Shown here: positions 1 to 5,725 of the stretch, in pieces | Layout: each line of letters opens with the position of its first letter | How positions within the stretch are numbered: the first letter of the stretch is position 1 | Assembly (NCBI GenBank): GCA_046294495.1 | Contig: JBKBKV010000059.1 | Coordinates: forward strand, 1-8,719 | From: HRBIN23 sp046294495 | GTDB lineage: Bacteria; Chloroflexota; Dehalococcoidia; Lucifugimonadales; HRBIN23 | Direction: 5' to 3' | Length of the DNA: 8,719 nt | Notes under the pieces: model-generated | What the model was told of the DNA's origin: nothing | Databases searched by the model: none | Seen by the model: only the letters and a program-made list of their open reading frames with translations | Made by a program: the position numbers and the translations under genes

Positions 1-212
1 GGGGGACATACTCATGCTAACCCTGCGAGGGGGAGGGGGTCAAGGGCCTGACATGGTGGACTGGAGGGACGGTGTTAAGAACCGTCAGCCCGGCCCCCCG
101 ACACAGGGCACTGCACGCTGGATTGCCCCGCGCCCTCTCTTGAGTGGAATTGCCCTCCAACCTCAAAACTGCGCATTACCCCCCTCCCGACTGATCCTTT
201 ACGATATGTGAA
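1..212. other. Left-edge region without a supported gene
   Basis: I see no convincing coding region here. A 65-codon plus-strand reading frame has low-complexity Gly/Pro-rich content, no SD and no recognisable family. The only structural element is a small perfect inverted repeat, GACGGT (68-73) and ACCGTC (81-86) around a 7-nt loop, with no T-run on either side. The stretch lies just downstream, in the minus direction, of the broken methylase and may be part of the same decayed segment; that is inference. Confidence 0.5.
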
Positions 213-600
213 CTACCACCATTTCATACTTTCTCGGAACCTGGCAATATTCTCCCCAAGGGCAGGTTTTCTGAAGACGAAGAGATGCTCGTGGAAGATA
301 AGCAGGAAGTCAAGATTGTATGTCTCTTTCCAGTGGCCTCGCATCGCCTCAGTATGCCATTGCCTCTTGATGATGTCCTCGCGGAGAATGCACCCAGCTT
401 CAAGAAAAGCCTCAAGCACGCGGAAGGATATGGGCACGTAGTGTTTGTGTTTGTGCGTATCCCCGATGAGAATGGCAGCGTGTTTCCCTTTCATAGAGCC
501 TTATCTTTGAGGCACTCGCACCATGGTCAATGTCAACTCTATTCCACGCCACCATTACCGCATCCATGTTTATGTCCACGCCGATACCATCTCTACTCTG
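213..600 (-). pseudogene. Decayed DNA methyltransferase (DNA methylase N-4/N-6 type), C-terminal remnant with deletion and frameshift
   Basis: Two pieces of one methylase are visible in different minus frames. The upstream piece (about 591-532) reads GIGVDINMDAVMVAWNR, the motif-I edge of the SAM-binding fold, where GVDI is followed by an AVM..W segment. The downstream piece (494-213, 93 codons) starts AAILIGDTHKHKHY, continues through VPISFRVLEAFL, EDIIKRQW, and ends with LLIFHEHLFVFRKP, the usual C-terminal half of this family. Between them an in-frame TAA (501-503) and a frame change occur. The stretch that should carry the catalytic (D/N)PPY motif is missing, and so is the normal N-terminus. 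A restriction-modification or orphan methylase has therefore been lost here. The remnant sits just downstream of the tRNA-Ile 3' end, a common site for insertion of mobile DNA. Family assignment rests on remembered motif similarity; the 5' limit is approximate. Confidence 0.65.
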
Positions 601-678
601 GGGATTTCTGGCGCCCAGTTCCCCGATAGCCCCCCGGTGTGTGGACCATTTGCCCCGGTTCTGAAAAGACCATGGAAA

Positions 679-755
679 TGGTGGGCGGGCCTGGATTCGA
701 ACCAGGGACCTCGGTCTTATCAGGACCGCGCTCTAGCCGCCTGAGCTACCCGCCC
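679..755 (-). tRNA. tRNA-Ile (anticodon GAU), CCA encoded
   Basis: The minus strand folds into a full cloverleaf. The acceptor stem is GGGCGGG (755-749) with CCCGCCC (689-683), then discriminator A (682) and an encoded CCA (681-679). The D arm is GCTC/GAGC, the anticodon stem is CGGTC/GACCG around loop CTGATAA, and the T arm is CCTGG/CCAGG around TTCGAAT. The anticodon GAT (721-719) reads Ile codons AUC and AUU. The 5' end overlaps the last codons and stop of the cupin gene by 10 nt, so the tRNA is probably processed from a transcript shared with that gene unless it has its own promoter inside the cupin. I see no 16S or 23S rRNA around it, so this is not the rRNA-spacer tRNA-Ile. Confidence 0.96.
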
Positions 756-1168
756 GCGGAGAGCGTTGCGCGGGGGACACCCCGCTCCGTGTCATATTCT
801 ACCACAATCTCCACCGGGGTGTTACGGGCAACTATCAGTTCCATTACCTCCGGCCCATCGTTCACCGGGGCGTGCACAGCCCCCGGCGGAACATATATGA
901 AGTCCCCTGGCCCTATTGGCAGGGACTTCTCCAAACGCTCGCCCACCAGAAAGTGCCCCCTTCCCTTCACTACATAAATAGCCGATTCACAGTTCACATG
1001 GTAGTGGGCGCTGGAGCGGCACCCTGGCGGGATGCGGGCGATGGCAAGGTGTATACCCTCGGCGCCACACAGGGATTTGGAGACCCCAGCGTGGCGCGTC
1101 ATGGCTCCGGAGGCCACCTCCACCTCGTAGCCATCCGGGTGAACAACCTGCACCTGCTTTGTTGTCAT
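746..1168 (-). CDS. Single-domain cupin, metal-binding
   Basis: A 140-residue small beta-barrel protein with both cupin motifs in nearly ideal form. Motif 1 runs from G49 to H55-Y-H57, E61 and G69. Motif 2 runs from G88 to P94, G96, H99 and N103. H55, H57, E61 and H99 are the expected metal ligands. Such stand-alone cupins include sugar isomerases, dioxygenases and small-molecule binders, and nothing here picks one; it is likely cytoplasmic, with no signal peptide. I start at the ATG at 1168, six nt after a GGAGG, rather than at the upstream TTG (1192), which lacks an SD. The stop TAG (748-746) lies inside the tRNA-Ile gene. It is divergent from the crotonase at 1273, with a 104-bp shared intergenic region. 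Substrate unknown. Confidence 0.85.
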   Translation of the reverse strand: MTTKQVQVVHPDGYEVEVASGAMTRHAGVSKSLCGAEGIHLAIARIPPGCRSSAHYHVNCESAIYVVKGRGHFLVGERLEKSLPIGPGDFIYVPPGAVHAPVNDGPEVMELIVARNTPVEIVVEYDTERGVPRATLSAGG

Positions 1169-1170
1169 GT

Positions 1171-1179
1171 CCTCCCTCC
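1171..1179 (-). promoter_or_regulatory. Ribosome binding site deciding the cupin start
   Basis: The minus strand reads GGAGGGAGG immediately before the ATG at 1168. The upstream GGAGG (1179-1175) is 6 nt from the start, a normal spacing. This favours the internal ATG over the TTG eight codons earlier. Confidence 0.7.
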
Positions 1180-1231
1180 GGGCAGTCTGCAATCAGTAAG
1201 CGCATGCCCTGTTAGTAATGGGATATCAGCC

Positions 1232-1239
1232 ATTATAAT
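1232..1239. promoter_or_regulatory. Overlapping TATAAT boxes on both strands between divergent genes
   Basis: The octamer ATTATAAT contains TATAAT on the plus strand (1234-1239) and on the minus strand (1237-1232). It stands in an AT-rich island of the 104-bp region between the cupin and the plus-strand crotonase. It could serve as a -10 element for either gene. No good -35 is visible at 16-18 bp for either direction; TTGACC on the minus strand is only 12 bp away. I regard a shared or bidirectional promoter as plausible, not shown. Confidence 0.4.
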
Positions 1240-1272
1240 ACCCTGGGAGGGTCAAAGGAAAGGGGGTGCCAT

Positions 1273-2076
1273 ATGCCAGACTATAGTGCATACCAACATC
1301 TGCTCATTGAGAAACGGGAGGGCATCGCCCTGTTGACTATGAACCGTCCAGAGGCCCTCAATGCCACCAACGCCCGCCTGCACAACGAACTGAGCCGCAT
1401 CTGGCTGGACCTGGGCAATGACCCAGAGGTGCGGGCGGCCATCGTTACAGGGGCAGGGAATGCTTTCTCCGCCGGGGGCGACTTCTCGGTGATCGAAGCC
1501 ATGACTACCAGCCCCGACGCCGTAGCCCAGAATATGCAGGAGGCGCGGGACATCGTCTACAACATGCTGAACCTGGACAAGCCCATTGTGTCGGCCATCA
1601 ATGGGGTGGCAGTGGGGGCAGGGTTGGCTGTAGCCCTTATGGCCGACATCTCCATCGCCTCGGAGCGAGCCCGCTTCACCGATGGGCACATCCGCCTGGG
1701 GGTGGCCGCCGGCGACCACGCGTGCATTATCTGGCCCCTACTGTGCGGAATGGCCAAGGCCAAATACTACCTCCTCACCTCCGACTTCATAGATGCCCGT
1801 GAGGCAGAGCGTATCGGCCTGGTGAGTATGGTGGTGCCCCACGAGGAGTTGATGCCCAAGGCGTGGGAGGTGGCTTGCAAACTGGCCAGCGGCCCCCAGC
1901 CGGCCATCCGCTGGACAAAACGGGCGCTGAACCAGTGGCTCCGACTAGGCGGGCTGGCGTCCTTTGACTATTCCCTGGCTCTAGAGATGCTGGGCTTCTT
2001 CGGCCACGATGTGAGGGAAGGCCTCCAGTCCCTCAAGGAGAGGCGCCCCCCTCGCTTCCCCTCCGCCTCAACCTAA
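1273..2076 (+). CDS. Enoyl-CoA hydratase/isomerase family protein lacking both catalytic glutamates
   Basis: A 267-residue crotonase-fold protein of normal length. The CoA/oxyanion-hole segments are intact: FSAGGD (65-70) and GVAVGAG (111-117). The C-terminal helical part ends with the family-typical EGLQSLKERRPPRFP. The two glutamates that activate water in true enoyl-CoA hydratases are absent: the first position is A119 (in GAGLAVAL) and the second is H139 (in DGHIRLG). It should still bind an acyl-CoA and stabilise an enolate, but ordinary 2-enoyl-CoA hydration is unlikely; an isomerase, hydrolase or C-C bond activity is possible. The ATG at 1273 is preceded by GGAAAGGGGGTG. It is transcribed alone, divergent from the cupin and convergent with the thi operon, with 43 bp between stops and no clear terminator there. 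The gene is intact and the family call secure; the reaction is unknown. Confidence 0.9.
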   Translation: MPDYSAYQHLLIEKREGIALLTMNRPEALNATNARLHNELSRIWLDLGNDPEVRAAIVTGAGNAFSAGGDFSVIEAMTTSPDAVAQNMQEARDIVYNMLNLDKPIVSAINGVAVGAGLAVALMADISIASERARFTDGHIRLGVAAGDHACIIWPLLCGMAKAKYYLLTSDFIDAREAERIGLVSMVVPHEELMPKAWEVACKLASGPQPAIRWTKRALNQWLRLGGLASFDYSLALEMLGFFGHDVREGLQSLKERRPPRFPSAST

Positions 2077-2119
2077 ACGGGAAGGGCCCATAAGCGCCCC
2101 ACTGGCCAGGGGACGCCCT

Positions 2120-2323
2120 CTACCCCCCGCCTACGGGGCGCACAACCTCTAGCGTGTCGCCGTCCTTCAGGATGGTGGTAGCCCACGCCTGCCGGTCCAG
2201 CACCTCCCCGTTGTAACCTACCGCAACAATGGACAGGTTCACGCCCAGAGATTGCAGGAACTCCAGGATGCTTATGGGGTGCTCTAGCGAGCGAGGTTGG
2301 CCGTTTACGGTGAGCCTCAGCAC
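2120..2323 (-). CDS. thiS: ThiS, sulfur carrier protein for thiazole synthesis
   Basis: A 67-residue ubiquitin-fold protein. It opens LRLTVNGQ, has the central VAVGYNGEVLDR segment, then KDGDTLEVVRPVGGG. The C-terminal Gly-Gly is the site that is adenylated by ThiF and turned into the thiocarboxylate that gives sulfur to ThiG; here three glycines end the chain. I start at GTG (2323-2321), which overlaps the end of thiE by 7 nt and has GGGAGG about 8-9 nt upstream, so translation is probably coupled to thiE. It is the last gene of the riboswitch-controlled operon thiG-thiE-thiS. No thiF, thiO or thiH is present in the window, so the activating and glycine-oxidising steps must be encoded elsewhere. 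Confidence 0.88.
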   Translation of the reverse strand: MLRLTVNGQPRSLEHPISILEFLQSLGVNLSIVAVGYNGEVLDRQAWATTILKDGDTLEVVRPVGGG

Positions 2324-2967
2324 GGAGCACCCCTCCCTTCCCAACCACGGCGCAACGCCTCCTTGAGGCGCAGGGCAGCCCCCCGGGGGTCTGGCTGGCC
2401 CAGGATAGAGGTAATGACGGCTACCCCGTCGGCACCGGCGCCTATGCACGCTTCCGCGTTCTCCGGGGTTACGCCCCCGATAGCCAGCACCGGCAGGGTT
2501 ATCACCCTCCGTATGGCAGTAAGGAGGCCCACCCCGGCCGCCTTCTGCCCAGGATGGGAACGGCTGGGGAAGATGGTGCCAGCGACCAGCAGGTCTGCCC
2601 CCTCCTGCTGGGCGCGCTGGGCTGTCTCAACGCTGTGCACGGAGACCCCGATAAGGAGCCTCGGCCCCGCCAGGTGGCGCACAGCGCTGGGGGGCAAGCC
2701 CGCCTCCGGCAGATGCACCCCCTCCGCTTCGCAAAGCAGAGCCACATCCACCCTTTCATTCACGAAAAGTAGGGCATGTCCGCGGGTTACTTCGCGCAAG
2801 CGCCGGGCCAGGGCCAGCAACGGCCCGCCGGGCATGTCCTTCTCCCGCACCTGCACCATATCCACCCCACCTTCTACGGCCTTGCCCACCGCCTCTACCA
2901 GGGCCTCCTCTGTGGTATAGAGGCGGCGGTCGGTAACCAGCGCTAGACAGGGTAGAGGTAGAGGCAT
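2317..2967 (-). CDS. thiE: ThiE, thiamine-phosphate synthase
   Basis: A 216-residue TIM-barrel enzyme that joins HMP diphosphate with thiazole phosphate to give thiamine phosphate. Visible family motifs in order are LVTDRRL (10-16), VQVREKDM (38-45, pyrophosphate contact), FVNERVDVAL (68-77), EGVHLPE (82-88), VSVHS (108-112), GTIFPSRSHPG (130-140) and AIGGVTPEN (162-170), which closes the phosphate site. The length is typical for bacterial ThiE. The ATG at 2967 is 9 nt after the thiG stop; only a weak SD is seen, so it is probably translated by reinitiation. It overlaps thiS by 7 nt. It is controlled by the TPP riboswitch upstream of thiG. Confidence 0.93.
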   Translation of the reverse strand: MPLPLPCLALVTDRRLYTTEEALVEAVGKAVEGGVDMVQVREKDMPGGPLLALARRLREVTRGHALLFVNERVDVALLCEAEGVHLPEAGLPPSAVRHLAGPRLLIGVSVHSVETAQRAQQEGADLLVAGTIFPSRSHPGQKAAGVGLLTAIRRVITLPVLAIGGVTPENAEACIGAGADGVAVITSILGQPDPRGAALRLKEALRRGWEGRGAPC

Positions 2968-2976
2968 GGGTTTGGG

Positions 2977-3768
2977 CTAACCGCCTCGGCGCACCGGCTG
3001 GGGCACCCCTTCCAGTGGGCTAGAGGCGGAAGCGTAGGCACGCTTGGGGATACGCCCGGCCAGGTAGGCCTTGCGCCCGGCCTCCACACCCAGGCGGAAG
3101 GCTTCGGCCATCAGCCGAGGGTCCTGGGCCTGGGCGATGGCTGTATTCACCAGCACCGCATCGGCCCCCAGTTCCATGGCCAGGGAGGCGTCCGAGGGGG
3201 CACCCAGGCCGGCATCTACCACCACCGGCACAGTGGCCTGCTCAATGATAACCTCAATCTCCTCTTTGGTGAGGATGCCTCGCCCGGAGCCGATAGGAGA
3301 GCCCAGGGGCATCACGGTGGCGCACCCCACCTCCTGCAGTTGACGAGCCAGGACGGGGTCCGCGTGGATGTAGGGGAGCACCACGAACCCCTCTTTGATG
3401 AGTTGCTCGGCAGCCCGCAGTGTGCCCACCGGGTCGGGGAGGAGGTATTTGGGGTCGGGGATAACCTCCAGTTTCACCCAGTTAGAACCTGTTACCTGAC
3501 GCCCTAGGCGGGCGATGAATAGGGCCTCCTCCACCGTTCGGCACCCTGCCGTGTTGGGGAGGATGGTGTAGCGAGTCCAGTCCAGGTAGTCCAGGATGGT
3601 CTTCTGGTTGGGGTTGGAGAGGTCCAACCGGCGGATGGCCACGGTAACGATTTCGGCCCCGGAGGCGGCGATGGCGTCTACCATCTCTTCGGGCGTGCGA
3701 TATTTGCCCGTCCCCACCATCAGGCGGGAACGGAAAGCCTTCCCTGCGATGACCAGCGTGTCTTCCAT
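2977..3768 (-). CDS. thiG: ThiG, thiazole synthase
   Basis: A 263-residue TIM-barrel enzyme that condenses deoxyxylulose phosphate, dehydroglycine and ThiS-thiocarboxylate sulfur into the thiazole ring. K99 in NWVKLEV is the Schiff-base lysine. MPLGSPIGSG (153-162), DAGLGAPSDA (185-194) and LVNTAIA (206-212) form the phosphate and substrate site; SRLMVGTGKY (14-23) is the usual start of the barrel. The reading frame runs 42 codons further upstream, but that part is the TPP aptamer and terminator read as protein. The ATG at 3768 follows GAAGGGGG by 4 nt, so it is the start. First gene of thiG-thiE-thiS, an order different from the more usual thiS-thiG arrangement. Confidence 0.95.
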   Translation of the reverse strand: MEDTLVIAGKAFRSRLMVGTGKYRTPEEMVDAIAASGAEIVTVAIRRLDLSNPNQKTILDYLDWTRYTILPNTAGCRTVEEALFIARLGRQVTGSNWVKLEVIPDPKYLLPDPVGTLRAAEQLIKEGFVVLPYIHADPVLARQLQEVGCATVMPLGSPIGSGRGILTKEEIEVIIEQATVPVVVDAGLGAPSDASLAMELGADAVLVNTAIAQAQDPRLMAEAFRLGVEAGRKAYLAGRIPKRAYASASSPLEGVPQPVRRGG

Positions 3769-3790
3769 TGTGCCCCCTTCCCCAAAATAC

Positions 3791-3819
3791 CAGCGCCGCT
3801 GGGCAAGCCAGCGGCGCTG
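3791..3819 (-). terminator. Riboswitch expression-platform terminator hairpin
   Basis: A perfect 12-bp GC-rich stem, CAGCGCCGCTGG (3819-3808) with CCAGCGGCGCTG (3802-3791), closes a 5-nt loop and is followed on the minus strand by GTATTTTGG. It lies between the TPP aptamer and the thiG SD. Its 5' arm plus the first loop base, CGCTGGC (3813-3807), is exactly complementary to GCCAGCG (3850-3844) inside the aptamer. This gives a ready antiterminator when TPP is absent. The U-run is short (four U). Confidence 0.8.
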
Positions 3820-3835
3820 TGGTAGTCTCCCCTCA

Positions 3836-3925
3836 GGTCCCTGCGCTGGCATTACCCAGATCAGGTTATGACGGTCGGTGGCGGGTATAGCCACCCTCTC
3901 AGCCAGGTTCCCCTAGCTCCCGTCG
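3836..3925 (-). promoter_or_regulatory. TPP riboswitch (THI element)
   Basis: The minus strand carries the conserved aptamer parts in order. GGGAGC is followed by a P3 hairpin CTAGG-GGAA-CCTGG, then CTGAGA, an optional P3a stem GGTGGC/GCCACC, then AACCTGATCTGG, GTAATGCCAGCG and CAGGGA. CTGAGA and the CTGATCTGG..AATGCCAGCG block form the pyrimidine and pyrophosphate sensor helices. P1 pairing is not clear to me, so the outer limits are approximate. With the downstream hairpin it should switch off thiG-thiE-thiS when TPP is abundant. Confidence 0.95.
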
Positions 3926-3948
3926 TGCCTATGCGCTTGTTCCCTTTC

Positions 3949-3977
3949 AAGATACCACATAAGCAGAGGGGTGTCAA
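3949..3977 (-). promoter_or_regulatory. Promoter of the thi operon
   Basis: The minus strand has a perfect -35 TTGACA (3977-3972), a 17-bp spacer and -10 TATCTT (3954-3949). The predicted start, near 3942, is about 20 nt ahead of the TPP aptamer. The -35 lies 26 nt past the stop of the upstream crotonase, and I see no terminator between, so some readthrough from the upstream operon is possible. Confidence 0.75.
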
Positions 3978-4003
3978 ATACCACCTCAAAGGGCCGATGT
4001 TAG

Positions 4004-4744
4004 TTAGAAGGCTGGCCTGGCCTGCTGTTTCAGCGCCTGGAGGGCCAGCCTCCCCTCCCATGCTAAAGCCTCCACCAGCGGCAGGTCTTCCCCATAGTGC
4101 AGGGCCTCCTTAAGCAGGCCCACCGACGCCATGGGAAGCCCCGCCAGCGCGCGCGCCAGGGCTTGCCCCTCCCTCAGGTGCTGTCCAGGAGGCACCACCC
4201 TTTGCACAATCCCCCATTCCAGCGCCTCCTGGGCATTTAGGCGGCGGTTGGTCAGCAACACCTCCAGGGTGCGGGAGGGGCCGATATGGCGTGGAAGGGT
4301 CTGGGTGCCACCGGCGGCCGGGATCATTCCCAAAGCAACCTCGGGCATACCGAACATGGCGTCCTGGGAGGCTACCCGAAGATCGCACAGCAGGGCCATC
4401 TCTACACCCGACCCCAGGCACCAACCGTGGATGGCACAAACGAAGGGCTTGGGGATGCTGGCCCACACCTCCCACACCGGGCGGACGAAGCGCACCCACC
4501 GGGCTATGGCCTGGGATGGGGCGGTGCCGAACTCGGTAAGGTCGGCCCCGGCGCAGAAGCCCCGCTCCCCCGCCCCGCACACCACCACCGCCCGCACCTC
4601 CGGGTCATCCTTGACGGCGTGCAGGGCCTGCCACACCTCGTCCCGCATCTGGATGTTGTAGGCATTGATGACCTGGGGGCGGCACAAGGTAATAGTGGCC
4701 ACTCCCTCCTCTTTGCTGTAGCGGATAGCCTGAAAGGCGTTCAT
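4004..4744 (-). CDS. Enoyl-CoA hydratase/crotonase, canonical catalytic residues
   Basis: A 246-residue crotonase-family protein. The first oxyanion segment is FCAGADL (63-69) and the second is GWCLGSG (107-113). Both catalytic glutamates are present: E115 in SGVEMALL and E135 in GMPEVALG, followed by PAAGGTQTLPR (142-152). This makes it the only crotonase in the window expected to do ordinary syn-hydration of 2-enoyl-CoA or the reverse. The chain is slightly short at the C-terminus, ending at LQALKQQARPAF without the usual EG..F..KR.P tail. The ATG at 4744 follows GGGGGGAAGGGG and overlaps the stop of the membrane miniprotein by 4 nt (ATGA), so translation is coupled. A longer frame to 4864 is rejected because it only reads through the small gene. 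Last gene of the six-gene operon. Confidence 0.92.
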   Translation of the reverse strand: MNAFQAIRYSKEEGVATITLCRPQVINAYNIQMRDEVWQALHAVKDDPEVRAVVVCGAGERGFCAGADLTEFGTAPSQAIARWVRFVRPVWEVWASIPKPFVCAIHGWCLGSGVEMALLCDLRVASQDAMFGMPEVALGMIPAAGGTQTLPRHIGPSRTLEVLLTNRRLNAQEALEWGIVQRVVPPGQHLREGQALARALAGLPMASVGLLKEALHYGEDLPLVEALAWEGRLALQALKQQARPAF

Positions 4745-4920
4745 CCCCTTCCCCCCTGCTGGCGTCGGCGTAGCCACACCTCGGCTAGGCCGAAAGCCCC
4801 TCCCAGGAGCATGCCCAGCAATGCAAAGCCAAAGGCCATCCACACCGTCCTGAAGGCTAGCCACCCAAGGGCCAGGTTTACCAGGAAGCCAGCCCCCATT
4901 CCCAGCACGAGGATACGCAT
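4741..4920 (-). CDS. Small membrane protein, 59 residues, two predicted helices
   Basis: A short gene between two crotonases. It starts at ATG 4920, 10 nt after the upstream crotonase stop, with GGCGGGAG just ahead, and ends with TGA overlapping the next ATG (ATGA). The protein has two hydrophobic stretches, about residues 3-22 (ILVLGMGAGFLVNLALGWLA) and 27-46 (containing MAFGFALLGMLLGGAFGLA). A short linker FRTV separates them, and a basic tail WLRRRQQGGRG follows. Several small-residue motifs (GxGxG, GxxxGG) suggest helix packing. The Arg-rich tail would favour the cytoplasm under the positive-inside rule, giving a hairpin with both ends inside. I do not recognise a family. The full use of the space between genes and the overlap argue that it is real. 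It may anchor or assist the CoA enzymes at the membrane; that is speculation. Confidence 0.72.
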   Translation of the reverse strand: MRILVLGMGAGFLVNLALGWLAFRTVWMAFGFALLGMLLGGAFGLAEVWLRRRQQGGRG

Positions 4921-4930
4921 CGGCTCCCGC

Positions 4931-5716
4931 CTATCGCCCCTCGTAAGTGGGACGCCGCCGCTCCAAGAAGGAGCGGATACCTTCCGCCCGGTCCCGGGTG
5001 CTCTGGAGAATAATGTTCAGGTCGGCTTCCAGGCGTAGGGCATGCTCCAGTGGCAGGTCTACCCCTTTCCAGACGGCCTCTTTGGCATACTGAGCGGCGA
5101 TAGGGGCCACCTGGGCCACGCTCTGGGCCACTGCCATAGCCTCCTGGAGCAATGTGGTGGACGGCACCACTCGGTGAACTATACCTAGGCGTAGGCCCTC
5201 CTGGGCCGACACCTCCCGCCCTGTCAGAAGCATGTCCTGTGCCCACGCCCTCCCCACGATGCGCGGGAGGAGTTGGCTCCCTCCGTCCCAGGGGAGTAGG
5301 CCGTAGCGCAGGTGGGGCAACTGGAAGAGGGCCCTTTCGCTGGCCAGGCGCAGGTCGCAGGACAGGAACAGCTCCAGACCCTGCCCAACGGCCGGGCCGT
5401 TGGCCACCCCCACCACTGGCTTGGGGAAAGTAAGCAAACGGCGGGCCACCTGCCACCTCTCCAGGTGTGCCCTTGCTTTGGAGGGGTCGGGGGGTAAGGG
5501 AAGCAACCCTTCAGGAGGGAAAGGCCCTGCCGAGAAGGCTTTCCCCTCGCCCGTTAGCAGAACAAGGCGCACCCCCTCCTCGTGGGCCAGGGGATCCAAG
5601 GCCTCGGCCAGCGCCTCCACCAGTGGCGGATCGATGGGGTTGCCCTCCAGGGGGCGACAAAGGGTGATCACCGCCACAGCCCCAAGCCGTTCCTGGCGCA
5701 CCGCCTCGCCCCCCAT
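4931..5716 (-). CDS. Atypical enoyl-CoA hydratase/isomerase family protein
   Basis: A 261-residue crotonase homologue with an altered active site. The first catalytic glutamate is kept (E115 in GQGLELFLSCD), but the second is H135 (in QLPHLRYG). The first oxyanion segment reads FSAGPFPPEG (61-70) instead of the usual FSAGADL, and the region after it is Pro/Leu-rich. The C-terminus is typical (EGIRSFLERRRPTYEGR). It should bind acyl-CoA, but hydration is doubtful. I start at ATG 5716, preceded by AGGGGGTGCGC; a GTG two codons upstream (5722) is too close to that SD. It follows the arsenate reductase-like gene by 9 nt and precedes the membrane miniprotein by 10 nt, within one operon. Substrate unknown. 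Confidence 0.88.
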   Translation of the reverse strand: MGGEAVRQERLGAVAVITLCRPLEGNPIDPPLVEALAEALDPLAHEEGVRLVLLTGEGKAFSAGPFPPEGLLPLPPDPSKARAHLERWQVARRLLTFPKPVVGVANGPAVGQGLELFLSCDLRLASERALFQLPHLRYGLLPWDGGSQLLPRIVGRAWAQDMLLTGREVSAQEGLRLGIVHRVVPSTTLLQEAMAVAQSVAQVAPIAAQYAKEAVWKGVDLPLEHALRLEADLNIILQSTRDRAEGIRSFLERRRPTYEGR

Positions 5717-5725
5717 GCGCACCCC

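Noticed and set aside
68..86. Small hairpin GACGGT/ACCGTC as a terminator or RNA gene
   Set aside because: Only 6 bp, no U-run and no larger structure or known RNA motif around it.
285..629. Plus-strand reading frames opposite the methylase remnant
   Set aside because: They are antisense to recognisable methylase motifs and have no SD or family resemblance.
679..755. Attachment-site duplication of the tRNA 3' end
   Set aside because: No second copy of the T-arm/acceptor sequence was seen within this window, so integration is only suggested by context.
872..1336. 154-codon plus-strand frame across the cupin and into the crotonase start
   Set aside because: It is antisense to the cupin, whose two motifs are near-perfect, and overlaps a real start region.
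3769..3894. 42-codon N-terminal extension of ThiG
   Set aside because: The extension is the TPP aptamer and terminator hairpin read as protein; ThiG homologues start at the ATG at 3768, which has its own SD.
4745..4864. Longer start for the canonical crotonase
   Set aside because: The added 40 residues do not look like a crotonase and overlap the membrane miniprotein in another frame; the ATG at 4744 has an SD and an ATGA overlap.
4286..5038. 250-codon plus-strand frame
   Set aside because: It is antisense to two crotonase genes and the membrane gene, with Pro/His/Arg-rich shadow composition.
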